Assembly (NCBI RefSeq): GCF_050003625.1
Contig: NC_134397.1
Span: 222,952,537 to 223,016,536, forward strand
DNA length: 64,000 nt
Origin: Haematobia irritans
Lineage: Eukaryota > Arthropoda > Insecta > Diptera > Muscidae
Reading direction: 5' to 3'
Every line of letters starts with the position of its first letter. The first letter of the stretch is position 1. Under the pieces are notes generated by a model that was given only the letters and a program-made list of their open reading frames with translations, was not told where the DNA came from and ran no database searches. Positions 1 through 11,531 of the stretch are shown piece by piece. The translations under genes and the position numbers were made by a program.

Positions 1-224
1 TCGTTTTAAAGGACTTTGATAGCATATGAAGAAAAAAAAAGCTGAAAAAGCGAAAAATTAAAATTTGCTTCCTAGAAGCAAGTACACAAGACCCAAATTT
101 AATAGAGAATTGTGCCTTAAAAGTATCCTTACTTGTATTCTCCGCTTCTTTGGCTCGGAATCAGTACCACAATTTTTAAAGTAAAGACAAAATCTTTGGA
201 ACCGGGCATGCTTTTTCTCCAGTG
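1..224 (-). mobile_element. Family T element, truncated by window edge
   Basis: This is the reverse complement of the first ~220 bases of the T copy at 52354-52990: both hold the CCAAAGATTTTGTC motif and the downstream GCTTTTTTTC/ATGCTATCAAAG stretch. The outer end reads CTCCAGTG followed by TA at 225-226, matching the CACTG end and TA target of the other T copies. The rest lies outside the window. A 160-codon minus-strand frame crosses it and looks incidental. Confidence 0.75.
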
Positions 225-1063
225 TAGAGATAAAAATAAAAAAATTAAAAAAATATTTATTATTTTCGAGTATTTCCTTATTTTTGTTTTCAATGACGAA
301 GGACTTCCTTTTTACAGCCGTGTCTGAACGGTGTTTTACCACACATTGAAATATATGATTACACACCAGCACTAAACTGTTCACTCTCAATAAAAGTTCT
401 ATCCCTGATTCATCATATCGTCTAGTCATATTTTCAACCCACACATGTTGCAGCACATTCACTTTTGTTGTCGATGTAAGAAAACATTTAAAATCACTGA
501 GGAACGAGGAGGACTTGCTAATGTAAAAATATTTTACCATTGTACCACTTCATCGACTTCATCTTCTTGTCATTATCATTAAAAGGCATTAGTTAAAAGA
601 TTATTGTGTGATTAAAAGATTTCTTCGTATATTTTTGGATTATTAACATGAACATGCATGCAAACTTGCTTCCATATTTACTATTGGGTTGGAGATGCAT
701 GATAGATTTAAAAAGGCTAAAAGTACAAAAGGCTAAAGGTACAAAAGGCCTTTGGTAATGTCATTTGAATTAACTCAACGAATCTTTTAATGTGTTGTAG
801 TTTTTGTTTCTTGGAACTCCTTTATGGAGTACCAGTATTATTATAACGATTTAAGGTGTAATACACGTACACAAACATTTTCTTCACTTTCAGATATATA
901 AGCGTGTCACACAATATCAAATAATCACAATCACACTAATCAAATCACATTATTACTCTTGACATATATCCCAGTGTGCACTTGGTAATGAAGGGTGATT
1001 TTTAGTTATTATCTTTTTGACAACAGGTGACGCACGCAACGTGTTTTGGTTTTCATTATATCC
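225..1063. other. Unassigned AT-rich stretch
   Basis: I recognise no gene or element here. Positions 708-748 hold an imperfect ~17-bp repeat of AAAAGGCTAAAGGTACA. There is no splice-like or coding-like structure I can support. Confidence 0.4.
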
Positions 1064-1591
1064 CAGCAAAAAAATTTGGAAGTTCTTCCACATGCACAAC
1101 TTTAAAAGCACTTCCAGAAGATGCACACCCAATGATGTTCTTTATTTTAACTATCCAGGAAGTTCCTTTAATTCAATTGTTTTATAACTTGAGTTTTTCA
1201 TACTTTTAATGGGTAATGCTTACTTTTTTTTGTATCAAATAGGTTAAAAACAGAGTAAGAATTCATAAAATGGTACAAATCATTTAAATATTGTCGAAAA
1301 AATGCGAAATACAATCTGAACATATTTTGAATTTTTGAAAATATTTGAGGTCATACTTGTCGGAAACGTATGATCTCTATTTTCAAAAATTTAAATCCAT
1401 TAAAAATTATAAATAATTATAAAAATTATTTATTTGACAAAATATCACAACAGTGCAACGGCTGTTGAAATGGAGGACTTCCGTCCTATGACAAGCCCAT
1501 GTTAAAATCATCGCTTCTGCGTCAATTTTGCAACACTTCCAGATCCAAAAAGAACATTTTCATTACTTTTTTGGCGACGCTTTTTTTGCTG
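1064..1591 (+). mobile_element. Family A short non-autonomous element, copy 1
   Basis: The 528-bp unit starts CAGCAAAAAAATTTGG and ends GCTTTTTTTGCTG, an imperfect terminal inverted repeat of about 11 bases. It is homologous over its length to the interrupted copy at 9639-11415 (shared TCATCGCTTCTGCGTCAATTT and ACTTTTTTGGCGACGC). No transposase frame is present. The target duplication is not clear, so the superfamily is unassigned. Confidence 0.65.
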
Positions 1592-1604
1592 TGATATTAT
1601 AGAC

Positions 1605-2140
1605 TATGAATCGTCTTACAAACGAACAACGCTTGCATATTATTGAATTTTATTATCGAAATGCATGCTCTGTTATTAAAGTTCATCGCGCGCATTTATC
1701 GCAATATTGTGTTCAGCGACGAAGTTCATTTTTGGCCCAATGGTTACCTAGATAAGCAGAATTGTCGATTTTAGAGAGAAGATTTCAAAAGCTACCAATG
1801 TATCCAGAAAAAGTCACAATTTTGCTGCGATTTATGGGCTTGGAGGCACAGTAATTTTTCAACGATGATGCGAATCATAACGTAACTGTGAATGGTGAGC
1901 GTTACTATGAGATGATATCGAAATGCAAGAGCTTGACTTGTGGTACGTACAGCATACGTAAAAATGGAGTTCTTGAGAGGCGAATTCGGACCGATCATTT
2001 GTCCACCTATGTTGTGCCGTCAAAACATAGGTGGTCACCTACGCCATCAGACTATTTTTTGTGGGACTATGTTAAAGCTCATGTCTATACATACAAGATC
2101 GCTTCAATTGACGCATTGGAATACAATATTGAAGCATTCA
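1605..2140 (+). pseudogene. Degraded DD41D-type mariner transposase fragment
   Basis: In shifting frames the translation matches the DD41D transposase at 18087-18798. The start ATG at 1606 reads MNRLTNEQRLHIIEFYYRN. Later come an SDE(V)HFW-like block (about 1720-1740), a VNGERY block (about 1890) and a DYFLWDYVKAHVY block (about 2050-2085). Stops and frameshifts are common and the second catalytic motif is not legible, so it is dead. Its 3' part is interrupted at a TA by the DD37E element at 2143-3416, which is therefore younger. Confidence 0.7.
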
Positions 2141-2142
2141 TA

Positions 2143-3416
2143 AAGGGTGATACGGTCAAAATTTGGTCAATATAAACTTGACGTATTTCTTTCAATTTTG
2201 CATTTAAAAAACCTGAACACCCCTCATTTTGAAGGTGTGTGTGTGTAGAATGTTGCTCCTATTTTGATTTTGGAATTCACTCTTCAGTTGTCAAAATGTC
2301 GCCCAAGCAAGAAGAGCAGCGTATCAAAATTTTGCTCGCGCATCGCGAAAATCCGAGCTACTCGCACGCAAAGCTGGCAAATTCGCTAAAAGTTGCCAAA
2401 TCAACCGTTACAAATGTAATTAAAGTGTTTGGGGAACGTTTGTCGATCGGGAGGAAATCGAAAACCCGAAGCCGCTGAGACGACAAAGAGAGTTGCCGGT
2501 AGTTTCAAGCGAAACCCTAACCTCTCTCTCCGAGATGCCGCAAATAAGCTGGGTGTATCGTCTACAACCGTGCATCGAGCCAAAAAACGAGCCGGACTAT
2601 CGACTTACAAGAAGGTAGTGACTCCAAATCGCGATGATAAACAAAATACGACGGCCAAAGCGCGATCCCGGAGGCTGTACACGACGATGCTGACGAAGTT
2701 TGACTGCGTGGTAATGGACGACGAAACCTACGTCAAAGCCGACTACAAGCAGCTTCCGGGACAGGAGTTTTATACGGCAAAAGGAAGGGGAAAGGTAGCA
2801 GATATTTTCAAGCAAATAAAACTGTCAAAGTTCGCAAAGAAATATCTGGTTTGGCAAGCCATCTGTACCTGTGGCTTGAAAAGCAGCATTTTCATAGCTT
2901 CCGGGACTGTCAACCAAGAAATTTACGTGAAAGAGTGTTTGAATAAACGTCTGCTGCCTTTCCTGAAGAAACACGGTTGTTCCGTACTGTTTTGGCCGGA
3001 TTTGGCATCTTGCCATTACGGTAAAAAGGCCATGGAGTGGTACGCCGCCCGCAACGTGCAGGTGGTTCCCAAGGACAAGAACCCTCCCAACACGCCAGAG
3101 CTCCGCCCAATTGAGAAATACTGGGCTATTGTCAAGCGGAACCTAAAGAAGACCAAAAAAACTGCTAAGGACGAGCAGCAGTTCAAGGCAAACTGGCTTT
3201 CTGCGGCGAAGAAGGTGACTGTACAAAATCTGATGGCAGGTGTGAAGCGTGAGGCCCGGCAATTCGGATTTGGAAAAGCGAAAGCCTAACTGAATATTTT
3301 TCCAGAATTTTATACTAATTTAACTTGAAAAAGAAATTTAATTTGATTTTTTAAATAAACGATTTCACCGATTTACACGCGTTTTCCCTTGACCAAATTT
3401 TGACCGTATCACCCTT
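2143..3416 (+). mobile_element. DD37E (ITmD37E-like) Tc1/mariner element
   Basis: A 1274-bp element has perfect 28-bp terminal inverted repeats (2143-2170 and 3389-3416, beginning AAGGGTGATACGGTCAAAAT) and TA duplications at 2141-2142 and 3417-3418. It encloses one near-complete transposase gene. Perfect ends and a single frameshift suggest a recent insertion. It sits in an older DD41D pseudogene. Confidence 0.92.
2296..3289 (+). pseudogene. DD37E transposase with one frameshift
   Basis: The start ATG at 2296 opens MSPKQEEQRIKILLAHRE, a helix-turn-helix DNA-binding start. Frame 1 runs to about 2478, and the rest is in the frame from 2429 to the stop at 3289, so one base separates them near 2440-2470. 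About 331 residues in total is the usual length for the superfamily. In the second frame the catalytic triad is D98 (VVMDDETYVK), D191 (LFWPDLASCHY) and E229 (PELRPIEKYW). The 37 residues between D191 and E229 define DD37E, known to me mainly from mosquitoes. The enzyme would cut and paste at TA sites in the nucleus, but this copy is inactivated by the frameshift unless it is slipped through. Confidence 0.9.
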
Positions 3417-3418
3417 TA

Positions 3419-4781
3419 GTATTCAAAGCATTCAAATTTTAAAAGAGCACGCAGAGAAGGAATATGATCAACTCCTAGAGCACAAAGTTTTTTGTTGACA
3501 GTGAACATGTAAAATGTTTGTAGCAACCATGTTGTTCTCTCAAGCATGATGTATTCGATTTATTCAACCGTTTTATGTTTTTCGGGAAAACAATATTTTT
3601 GTGGCAAAATTGTTCCATGTTCTCCGTCCAAAAATAACATTTTACTCTAGGGTGATACGGTCACGGGAGCCACCGTGGTGCAATGGTTAGCATGCCCGCC
3701 TTGCATACACAAGGTCGTGGGTTCGATTCCTGCTTCGACCGAACACCAAAAAGTTTTTCAGCGGTGGATTATCCCACCTCAGTAATGCTGGTGACATTTC
3801 TGAGGGTTTCAAAGCTTCTCTAAGTGGTTTCACTGCAATGTGGAACGCCGTTCGGACTCGGCTATAAAAAGGAGGTCCCCTGTCATTGAGCTTAACATGG
3901 AATCGGGCAGCAGTCAGTGATAAGAGAGAAGTTCACCAATGTGGTATCATAATGGACTGAATAGTCTAAGTGAGCCTGATACATCGGGCTGCCACCTAAC
4001 CTAACCTAACCTAGGATGTGATCAAATTTACACCAACCGAAACGGGATAGTGCAAAAATTTGGCATTTTCAGTTAACCGGGTAACTAACTTTCGGTATTT
4101 CAATGAAATTTCTATTTACTTTGTCATATTTTTTGCTTCCGAAAATCGAATTTCTGGAGCGAGTTAATGGAGATAAGAAACAACAGACTTCTTACAACAA
4201 GTTTTCACTAAGTAGCACGTAATAATCATTTACTACACCACTCTCTATACAACGACTTCGCAATTCATGTCTTGCACCCAATGAAAAAATATTTTCCTCT
4301 AGACCAAACAAAATTTAGTCAAACAAAATCCTTTCTTTCAGGAAAAAACCCAATTTATTAGAAGCCTTTTGACGATTGTTTCAAATATTTTTATATGATT
4401 TTAAAGAAAATGTCGTTTGTCTGAAAAAAACGAAAATATATTAGCAAGGAGGACACCTTAACGGCATTAAAGTTTTTTGTCACACTGGAAGAATCGCATG
4501 AACTAATCCTTAGTTTGTTTTGAAATGTTCATTTCATTACTATGACTTCTCATTTCCACTTATTTTTATTTTCTCGGTTTTAAGAAAAAAAAATTAGGAA
4601 AACGGTTCTTAAAAAATTCGATTTTTAGGATAAATCGAAACCTGACTTATAAAAACGGCTATTTCGACACCTTAATCATATTCCTTCTCTGCTTGAGTTT
4701 AGCAAAATTGGACGAAGCGGATGGACCATTTGAAGCGGAGTCGCGGTAAAATTTGCATGAAATAACCTTTAAACATTAAAG
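3419..4781. other. Unassigned repeat flank with an 18-bp inverted pair, containing a SINE
   Basis: Positions 3451-3468 (GCAGAGAAGGAATATGAT) are exactly inverted at 4675-4692, so this may be an old element about 1.24 kb long. At 3652-3664 stands TAGGGTGATACGGTC, identical to the start of the DD37E ends, directly before the SINE. No frame of note. Confidence 0.45.
3665..4013 (+). mobile_element. tRNA-derived SINE, full length, copy 1
   Basis: The head is tRNA-like: an A-box region at TGGTGCAATGGTTAGCATG and a B-box at GGTTCGATTCC, spaced as in an internal Pol III promoter. The body (TTTTTCAGCGGTGGATTATC onward) is shared with the copies at 11790, 16482 and 29374. The tail is CCTAA repeats. No clear target duplication can be read here. 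A SINE relies on a LINE reverse transcriptase for mobility. Confidence 0.88.
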
Positions 4782-4783
4782 TA

Positions 4784-5711
4784 AAGGGTGATTTGTTAAG
4801 AGCTTGATAATTTAAAAAAAAAAAAAAAACGCATAAAATTTGCAAAATCTCATCGGTTCTTTATTTGAAACGTTAGATTGGTCCATGACATTTACTTTTT
4901 GAAGATAATTTCATTTAAATGTTGACCGCGGCTGCGTCTTAGGTGGTCCATTCGGAAAGTCCAATTTTGGGCAACTTTTTCGAGCATTTCGGCCGGAATA
5001 GCCCGAATTTCTTCGGAAATGTTGTCTTCCAAAGCTGGAATAGTTGCTGGCTTATTTCTGTAGACTTTAGACTTGACGTAGCCGCACAAAAAATAGTCTA
5101 AAGGCGTCAAATCGCATGATCTTGGTGGCCAACTTACCGGTCCATTTCTTGAGATGAATCGAAGTTTTCCCTCAAAATGGCCATAGAATCGCGAGCTGTG
5201 TGGCATGTAGCGCCATCTTGTTGAAACCACATGTCAACCAAGTTCAGTTCTTCCATTTTTGGCAACAAAAAGTTTGTTAGCATCGAACGATAGCGATCGC
5301 CATTCACCGTAACGTTGCGTCCAACAGCATCTTTGAAAAAATACGGTCCAATGATTCCACCAGCGTACAAACCACACCAAACAGTGCATTTTTCGGGATG
5401 CATGAACAGTTCTTGAACGGCTTCTGGTTGCTCTTCACTCCAAATGCGGCAATTTTGCTTATTTACGTAGCCATTCAACCAGAAATGAGCCTCATCGCTG
5501 AACAAAATTTGTCGATAAAAAAGCGGATTTTCTGCCAACTTTTCTAGGGCCCATTCACTGAAAATTCGACGTTGTGGCTCGTTAGTAAGTCTATTCATGA
5601 TGAAATGTCAAAGCATACTGAGCATCTTTCTCTTTGACACCATGTCTGAAATCCCACGTGATCTGTCAAATACTAATGCATGAAAATCCTAACCTCAAAA
5701 GAATCACCCTT
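4784..5711 (-). mobile_element. DD41D mariner deletion derivative, copy 1
   Basis: TA duplications stand at 4782-4783 and 5712-5713. The ends are AAGGGTGATTTGTTAAGAGC on the left and, inverted on the right, AAGGGTGATTCTTTTGAGG. The core AAGGGTGATT also matches the DD37E ends. The 928-bp unit is almost the same as the copy at 17974-18862, in the opposite direction. Confidence 0.9.
4892..5598 (-). pseudogene. DD41D transposase, internally deleted
   Basis: It starts at 5598 with MNRLTNEPQRR and jumps directly to the catalytic half. The first acidic motif ILFSDEAHFWLNG and the second FQQDGATCHTA are present. A 7-base deletion near 5153-5160, against the sister copy, shifts frame, and the last part (DLTPLDYFLCGYVKSKVY to NEIIFKK) is read in the other frame down to 4892. 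About the first 100 residues of a normal transposase, carrying the paired helix-turn-helix domain, are missing. The protein could not bind its ends. Confidence 0.88.
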
Positions 5712-6774
5712 TACATATAAATATTTCATGATTTTTTATACCCTCCACCACAGGATACCCCCCCATCCTTATTTTAACTTTGTCATTCCGTTTGTAACAC
5801 ATCAAAATATTGCTCTAAGACGCCATAAAGTATATATATTCTGGGTCGTGGTGAAATTCTGGGTCAATCTAAGCATGTCCGTCCGTCCGTCTGTTGAAAT
5901 CACGCTAACTTCCGAGCGAAACAAGCTATCGACTTGAAACTTTGCACAAGTAGTTGTTATTGACGTAGGTCGGACGGACCACTTTTACTTATAGTCCCCA
6001 TATAAACCGAGGCTCAGATTTGGCTTCCGTAGCCTCTTGGAGGAGCAAAATTCATCCGATCCGGTTGAAATTTGGTACATGCTGTAAGTATATTGTCTCT
6101 AATGACCATGCAAAAATTGGTCCACATCGGTCCATAATTATATATACCCCCATATAAACCGATCCCCAGATTTCACCTCCGGAGCCCCTTGGAAGAGCGA
6201 AATTCATCCGATTCGGTTGAAATTTGGTACGTGATGTTAGTATATGGTATCCAATAACCATGCAGGAATTGGTTCATATCAGTCCATAATTATATATAGC
6301 CCCCATATAAACCGATACCCAGACTTGACCACTGGTGCCTTTTGGAGACGCAAAATTCATCCGATCTGGTTGAAATTTGGTACGTGGTGGTAGTATATGA
6401 TATTTAACAACCATGCCAAAAGTGGTCCATATCAGACCATAATCATATATAGCCTCCATATAAACCGATCCTGAGATTTGGTTTTGGAGCCTCTTGGAGG
6501 AGCAACTTTCATCCGAGTCAGTTGAAATTTGGTACATTGTGCTAGTATATGGCCGTTAACAACCATGCCATATCGGTCTATAGTTATATATAGCCCTCAG
6601 ATAAATCGATTCCCAATCACACAAAAATTGGTCCATATCAAGTTCATAATTCTATATAGCCCCCATATAAGCGACCCCCATATTTCAATTCTAGCGCTCT
6701 ACATACCATGCAAAAGTCCATGTCGATTGGTAATTATTTGTGGACTCACCTATGCATAACTTTTTTGTATAATA

Positions 6775-8048
6775 ACATGTTGCCTGATAAGTCACCGGTC
6801 TAACAAAGAAAAACACATTTTTTTTGTCAAACTTCGTTTTTATTATTCAACATAGTTCTCTTCAAGAGCGATACAACGATTAAAACGACCTTCCAATTTT
6901 GTGATACCATTTTGGTAGTACTCCTTCGGTTTTGCCTCAAAATAGGCCTCAGTTTCGGCGATCACCTTTTCATTGCAGCCAAAATTTTTCCCTGCGAGCA
7001 TCCTTTTGGGGTCTGAGAACAAGAAAAAGTCGCTGGGGCCAGATCTGGAGAATACGATGGATGGGGAAGCAATTCGAAGCCCAATTCATGGATTTTTGCC
7101 ATCGTTCTCAATGACTTGTGGCACGGTGCGTTGTCTTGATGGAGCAACACTTTTTTTTTCTTCATATGGGGCCGTTTTGCCGCGATTTCGATCTTCAGAC
7201 GCTCCAATAACGCCATATAATAGTCACTGTTGATGGTTTTTCCCTTCTCAAGATAATCGATAAAAATTATTCCATGCGCATCCCAAAAAACAGAGACCAT
7301 TACTTTGTCAGCGGACTTTTGAGTCTTTCCACGCTTCGGACACGGTTCACCGATCGCTGTCCACTCAGCCGACTGTCGACTGCACTCAGGAGTGTAGTGA
7401 TGGAGCCATGTTTCATCCATTGTCACATATCGACGGAAAAACTCGGGTGTATTACGAGTTAACAGCTGCAAACACCGCTCAGAATCATAACACGTTGTTG
7501 TTTTTGGTCAAATGTGAGCTCGCGTGGCACCCATTTTGCACAGAGCTTCCGCATATCCAAATATTGATGAATGATATGACCAACACGTTCCTTTGATATC
7601 TTTAAGGCCTCTGCTATCTCGATCAACTTCATTTTACGGTCATTCAAAATCATTTTGTGGACTTTTTTGATGTTTTCGTCGGTATCCACCTCTTTCGGGC
7701 GTCCACAGCGTTCACCGTCCTCCGTGCTCATTTTACCACGCTTGAATTTTGCATACCAATCAATTATTGTTGATTTCCCTGGAGCAGAGTCCGGAAACTC
7801 ATTATCAAGCCAAGTTTTTGCTTCCACCGTATTTTTTCCCCCTCAGAAAACAGTATTTTATCAAAACACGAAATTCCTTTTCTTCACATTTGCTTCACAA
7901 AAGACGCTCTATCTCACAAACAAATTTACTTACAGACGTCAAATTTTGATACGAATCATTTGAAGGTTGGTACTATAAAAAAATAATATGCATTTAATAC
8001 TAGCGACGCCATCTATGTGTCAGACCGGGGACTTATCAGCCAACCTGT
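6775..8048 (-). mobile_element. Himar1: Himar1-like mariner, copy 1
   Basis: Element ends (inverted on the right): ACAGGTTGGCTGATAAGTCC, the start I recall for Himar1. The left end has drifted (ACATGTTGCCTGATAAGTCA). TA duplications at 6773-6774 and 8049-8050. Length 1274 bp, near the ~1.29 kb of the autonomous element. Confidence 0.92.
6843..7889 (-). pseudogene. Himar1: Himar1-like transposase, multiple frameshifts
   Basis: All parts of an irritans-subfamily mariner transposase are present. They are the N-terminal helix-turn-helix half (KNTVEAKTWLDNEFPDSAP, then IHKMILNDRKMKLIEIAEAL), the WVPREL linker, the first catalytic block VTMDETWLHHYTPE, HQDNAPCHKS, and the C-terminal SPDLAP block. 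It is broken at the start codon (ATG followed at once by TGA in frame), by one extra base near 7840, one missing base near 7470 and one missing C near 7045 that pushes the third aspartate (DD34D) out of frame. The stop after ...ALEENYVE is at 6843. It is inactive. Confidence 0.92.
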
Positions 8049-8203
8049 TATATACCACGTATGGACTAACTCACAATTTAGAAAACGATGTTAAGAAGTA
8101 ATTCGATTGTGGATGACAGTCTTTCGTAGAAATTTCTACGCAATCCATGGTGGAGGCTACATAAGATTCAGCCTGGCCGAACTTACGGCCGTATATACTT
8201 GTT

Positions 8204-9638
8204 TAATTTCCTATAGCTCTTAAAAAAATAACTCTTTACTTCATGTCAGTTACCTTGTATTGAGGTATACTATGAATTTGTATAAGGCCTTAATTTGTAA
8301 GACCTATGAATTTGTATAAGGCCTTAATTTGTAAGACCTCTAGCATAACACTCCCTTACTTACAAGGGCTTTTTCAACAACCTTACATTAAGGAAAATTG
8401 TGGATAACAGACGAAGTGATGCGCTCACACTGACATTGATGATGTTCGCTCATCAACATGACAAATGTCAAGTTCAAGTGCTGGTGGAAGAACTGATGCT
8501 TCCAATTCTTCGGTTTATCCCACTTGCTGATGATGAATGTTGTCACACCAGTAAACATCGATGCATCCTAAGAGGATGCAATGTGGAATTGCTGATGTTA
8601 CTACTGCTGCTGCTGTCGCATACATCACAGCTGCATAATATTCTGAAATGATTATGCGAAGAGGATTTCAAGTTGAAAAATTCCCTTTGAAGTCTTTCGT
8701 CATTTTTCGAGTTGGAGGGAGCATTTGTTGTTCTTTTTTCTTCTTCTTGTATGTGCAGATTAATTTTGACATTTATGATTTGTGTTCCAGGAAGTCTAAG
8801 TGCATGTTTCATAGATAAAAATTTGTTCTCTTCATTTCATTATGTAAAAGGAAATTGCGTAATTCTTAAAGGACCAACATTGACTAGCTGACTGGCTGAA
8901 GTTTATGTTGTGTCGTTGGTTGTGTTGTCATCTGGTAGGATAATAATAAAAAAAAAAAACGAACAAAATAATACGAAATGGAAATAGCTCCTTAAGAGCA
9001 AAATCTAAGATTTGTGCAGACTACTATGTGGGATATACGAATGTTAAAAAAATCACAAAAAACCAAGGAAATCTTGTCTTGTCTCTGTGACATTGATGAA
9101 GAGAGGATACAAAAGGACTTATGGTAACAAACTTTGAGTTTCTATTTGATTATATTGTCAAGTTGTCAAATGGATTTCTCGTAAGGCTATTATGATGTGG
9201 GATTTTTTTCATTATTTCTTTTGCATTTGAATATCTTACAGCACCACAGAAGATTAAGAAATTATTACACATCATATAAACTGACTAATTGGCATAAAAT
9301 GTTTATTTTGTGCATCAGGGAGTTTTTTTTGTTTTCTGAAATAAAAAATATGTACATATTTAAATACATGGTGTTATATTTGTAGATTCTTAGAAGTATA
9401 ATCGCAATTTTAATCGTTAAAAAAAATCATATCTTTTCTCAGAAATGAAATTTTATCCCTCAAAGAAAATCCAAGGTAAATAAAATGTGGGCAAAAATGG
9501 ATCAAAAATGGTCCACAATTTGATATAGCTCTCACAGAAAAAAATGTCATATTTTTATATAGCCCCCATATAGACCAATCTACCAATTTAATATGTTCGG
9601 GGAACTAAAATTCCCCATTAAGACTATAATTATTTAAC
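8204..9638. other. Non-coding stretch with a 34-bp tandem duplication
   Basis: Positions 8272-8305 and 8306-8339 are identical 34-mers containing AAGGCCTTAATTTGTAAG; the AGGCCTT theme recurs at 20000-21260. The frame at 8400-8651 is a CTG/GCT-rich run (LLMLLLLLL) without domain features. At 9495-9590 is a degraded P/R-type piece (TATAGCCCCCATATAGACCAA). Otherwise nothing recognisable. Confidence 0.45.
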
Positions 9639-11415
9639 CAGCAAAAAAATTTGGAACTTCTTCTAAAGGCACAGCTTTAAAAGAACTTCCAAAAATGCTT
9701 TTCTAAAGATGCTCTTTTGTTTAACTGTACAGGAAGTTCATTTTAGTAAATTTTTTATAATACGCTTTTTTCATATTTTTAATGGGAAATTAATTTTTTT
9801 CAAATAGTTTAAAAACAGATTAATAATTAACCAGTAAGGAAAGTCTAAAGTCGGGCGTGGCCGACTATATTATACCCTGCACCACTTTGTAGATCTAAAT
9901 TTTCGATACCATATCACATCCGTCAAATGTGTTGGGGGCTATATATAAAGGTTTGTCCCAAATACATACATTTAAATATCACTCGATCTGGAAGAATTTG
10001 ATAGGCTTCTACAAAATCTATAGACTCAAAATTTAAGTCGGCTAATGCACTAGGGTGGAACACAATGTTAGTAAAAAAATATGGGAAACGTTTAAATCTG
10101 AAGCAATTTTAAGGAAATTTCGAAAAAGTTTATTTATGATTTATCGCTCGATATATATGTATTAGAAGTTTAGGAAAGTTAGAGTAATTTTTACAACTTT
10201 TCGACTAAGCAGTGGCGATTTTACAAGGAAAATGTTGGTATTTTGACCATTTTTGTCGAAATCAGAAAAACATATATATGGGAGCTATATCTAAATCTGA
10301 ACCGATTTCAACCAAATTTGGCACGCATAGTAACAACGCTAATTCTACTCCCTGTGCAAAATTTCAACTAAATCGGAGTTAAAAATTGGCCTCTGTGGTC
10401 ATATTAGTGTAAATCGGGCGAAAGCTTTATATGGGAGATATATCCAAATCTGAACCGATTTCAAGCAAATTTGGCACGCATAGTTACAACGCTAATTCTA
10501 CTCCCTATGCAAAATTTCAACTAAATCGGAGCAATAAATTGGCCTCTGTGGGCAAATGAGTGTAAATCGGGCGAAAGCTATATATGGGAGCTATATCTAA
10601 ATCTGAACCGATTTTGCTGATATTTGGCAAGTTTTTCGAGGCTCATAAAATATTCGGATGTACGGAATTTGAGGAAGATCGGTTGATATACACGCCAATT
10701 ATGACCAGATCGGTGAAAAATATATATGGCAGCTATATCTAAATCTGAACCGATTTTATCCAAAATAAATATGGATCGTCTTTGAGCCGAAACAGGACCC
10801 TATACCAAATTTTAGGACAATCGGACTAAAACTGCGAGCTGTACTTTGCACACAAAAATACATCAACAGACAGACAGACAGACGGACAGACAGACGGACA
10901 TCGCTAAATCGACTCAGAATTTAATTCTAAGCCGATCCGTATACTAAAAGGTTGGTCTATGATTACTCCTTCTTGGCGTTACATACAAATGCACAAACTT
11001 ATTATACCCTGTACCACAGTAGTGGTGAAGGGTATAATAAAATGGTACAAATGTTTAACATTTTGTCGAAAAAATGCTAAATCCTCTCTAGAAAAGTTGC
11101 GAATTTTTGAAAATATTTAATGAAAAACGTTCCAGGCATGCGTTACAATGCATTAAAAATTTATAAAAAATTTCCAAATTATTTATTTGTCCAAATATCA
11201 CAAAAATTTCTCAATTCACATCCAAAACACGGAATTTGCCTCACACCTTAAGAAGTGATGCAAATTCAGTGCAGCGGCAGTTTAAGTGGTGGACACTTAA
11301 GCCCATGTCCTATGACAGACCCATGTTTAATTCATCGCTTCTGCGTCAATTTGGCACCACTTCCGGATCCAAAAAGAACATTTTCACTACTTTTTTGGCG
11401 ACGCCTTTTTTTGGT
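9639..11415 (+). mobile_element. Family A copy 2, split by Q1
   Basis: It starts CAGCAAAAAAATTTGGAAC at 9639 and matches copy 1 as far as TTTAAAAACAGATTAATAATT. It resumes at 11039 (AAAATGGTACAAATG) and ends near 11415 at GCGACGCCTTTTTTTGG. Removing Q1 (9830-11038) leaves about 570 bp, close to the 528 bp of copy 1. Confidence 0.7.
9830..11038 (-). mobile_element. Q1: DINE-1-like element, complete
   Basis: Left end CAGTAAGGAAAGTCTAAAGT then GTCGGGCGTGGCCGAC, a GC-rich palindrome. Inside are 153-bp units with TATATGGGAGCTATATCTAA. The right end is the block CAGACAGACAGACGGACAG (10869-10900), GAATTTAATTCTAAG and the hairpin TTATACCCTGTACCACAGTA...GGGTATA. No coding capacity. It is close in sequence to Q6 (40346-42030). 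Confidence 0.85.
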
Positions 11416-11531
11416 GGGTTAGTATATACACACAAAGACAAAAACTTTTGGTGTATCGAAAATGTTTTTCTTATCTTTGAAAATTTCAATTTTTTATCAC
11501 CACAAACAATTCTTTGTTTCAAAGTTATTAT

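Larger units (their letters stand above)
5737..8203 (+). mobile_element. P1: DINE-1-like element, interrupted by mariner
   Basis: It starts TTATACCCTCCACCA with a hairpin-type end. A block follows with TTTGTCATTCCGTTTGTAAC, ATAAAGTATATATATTCTGG and the GTCCGTCCGTC run (5878-5890). Then come 153-bp minisatellite units (6000-6720), and it ends GCCTGGCCGAACTTACGGCC...ACTTGTT at 8203. A Himar1-like element at 6775-8048 splits it; the two halves join into one P unit. This layout of microsatellite, central tandem repeats and terminal palindrome is what is described for DINE-1 and helentron-associated elements. There is no coding capacity. Confidence 0.85.

Noticed and set aside
58..540. 160-codon minus-strand frame
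   Set aside because: Its C-terminal half is translated T-element sequence that crosses the element end at 224. No domain.
1027..1209. 60-codon frame starting MTHATCFGFHYIPAKKF
   Set aside because: It runs across the boundary of a family A element and is not kept in the second A copy.
8400..8651. 83-codon frame rich in leucine (LLMLLLLLL)
   Set aside because: It comes from a CTG/GCT simple repeat, without domain, homologous block or flanking exon signals.
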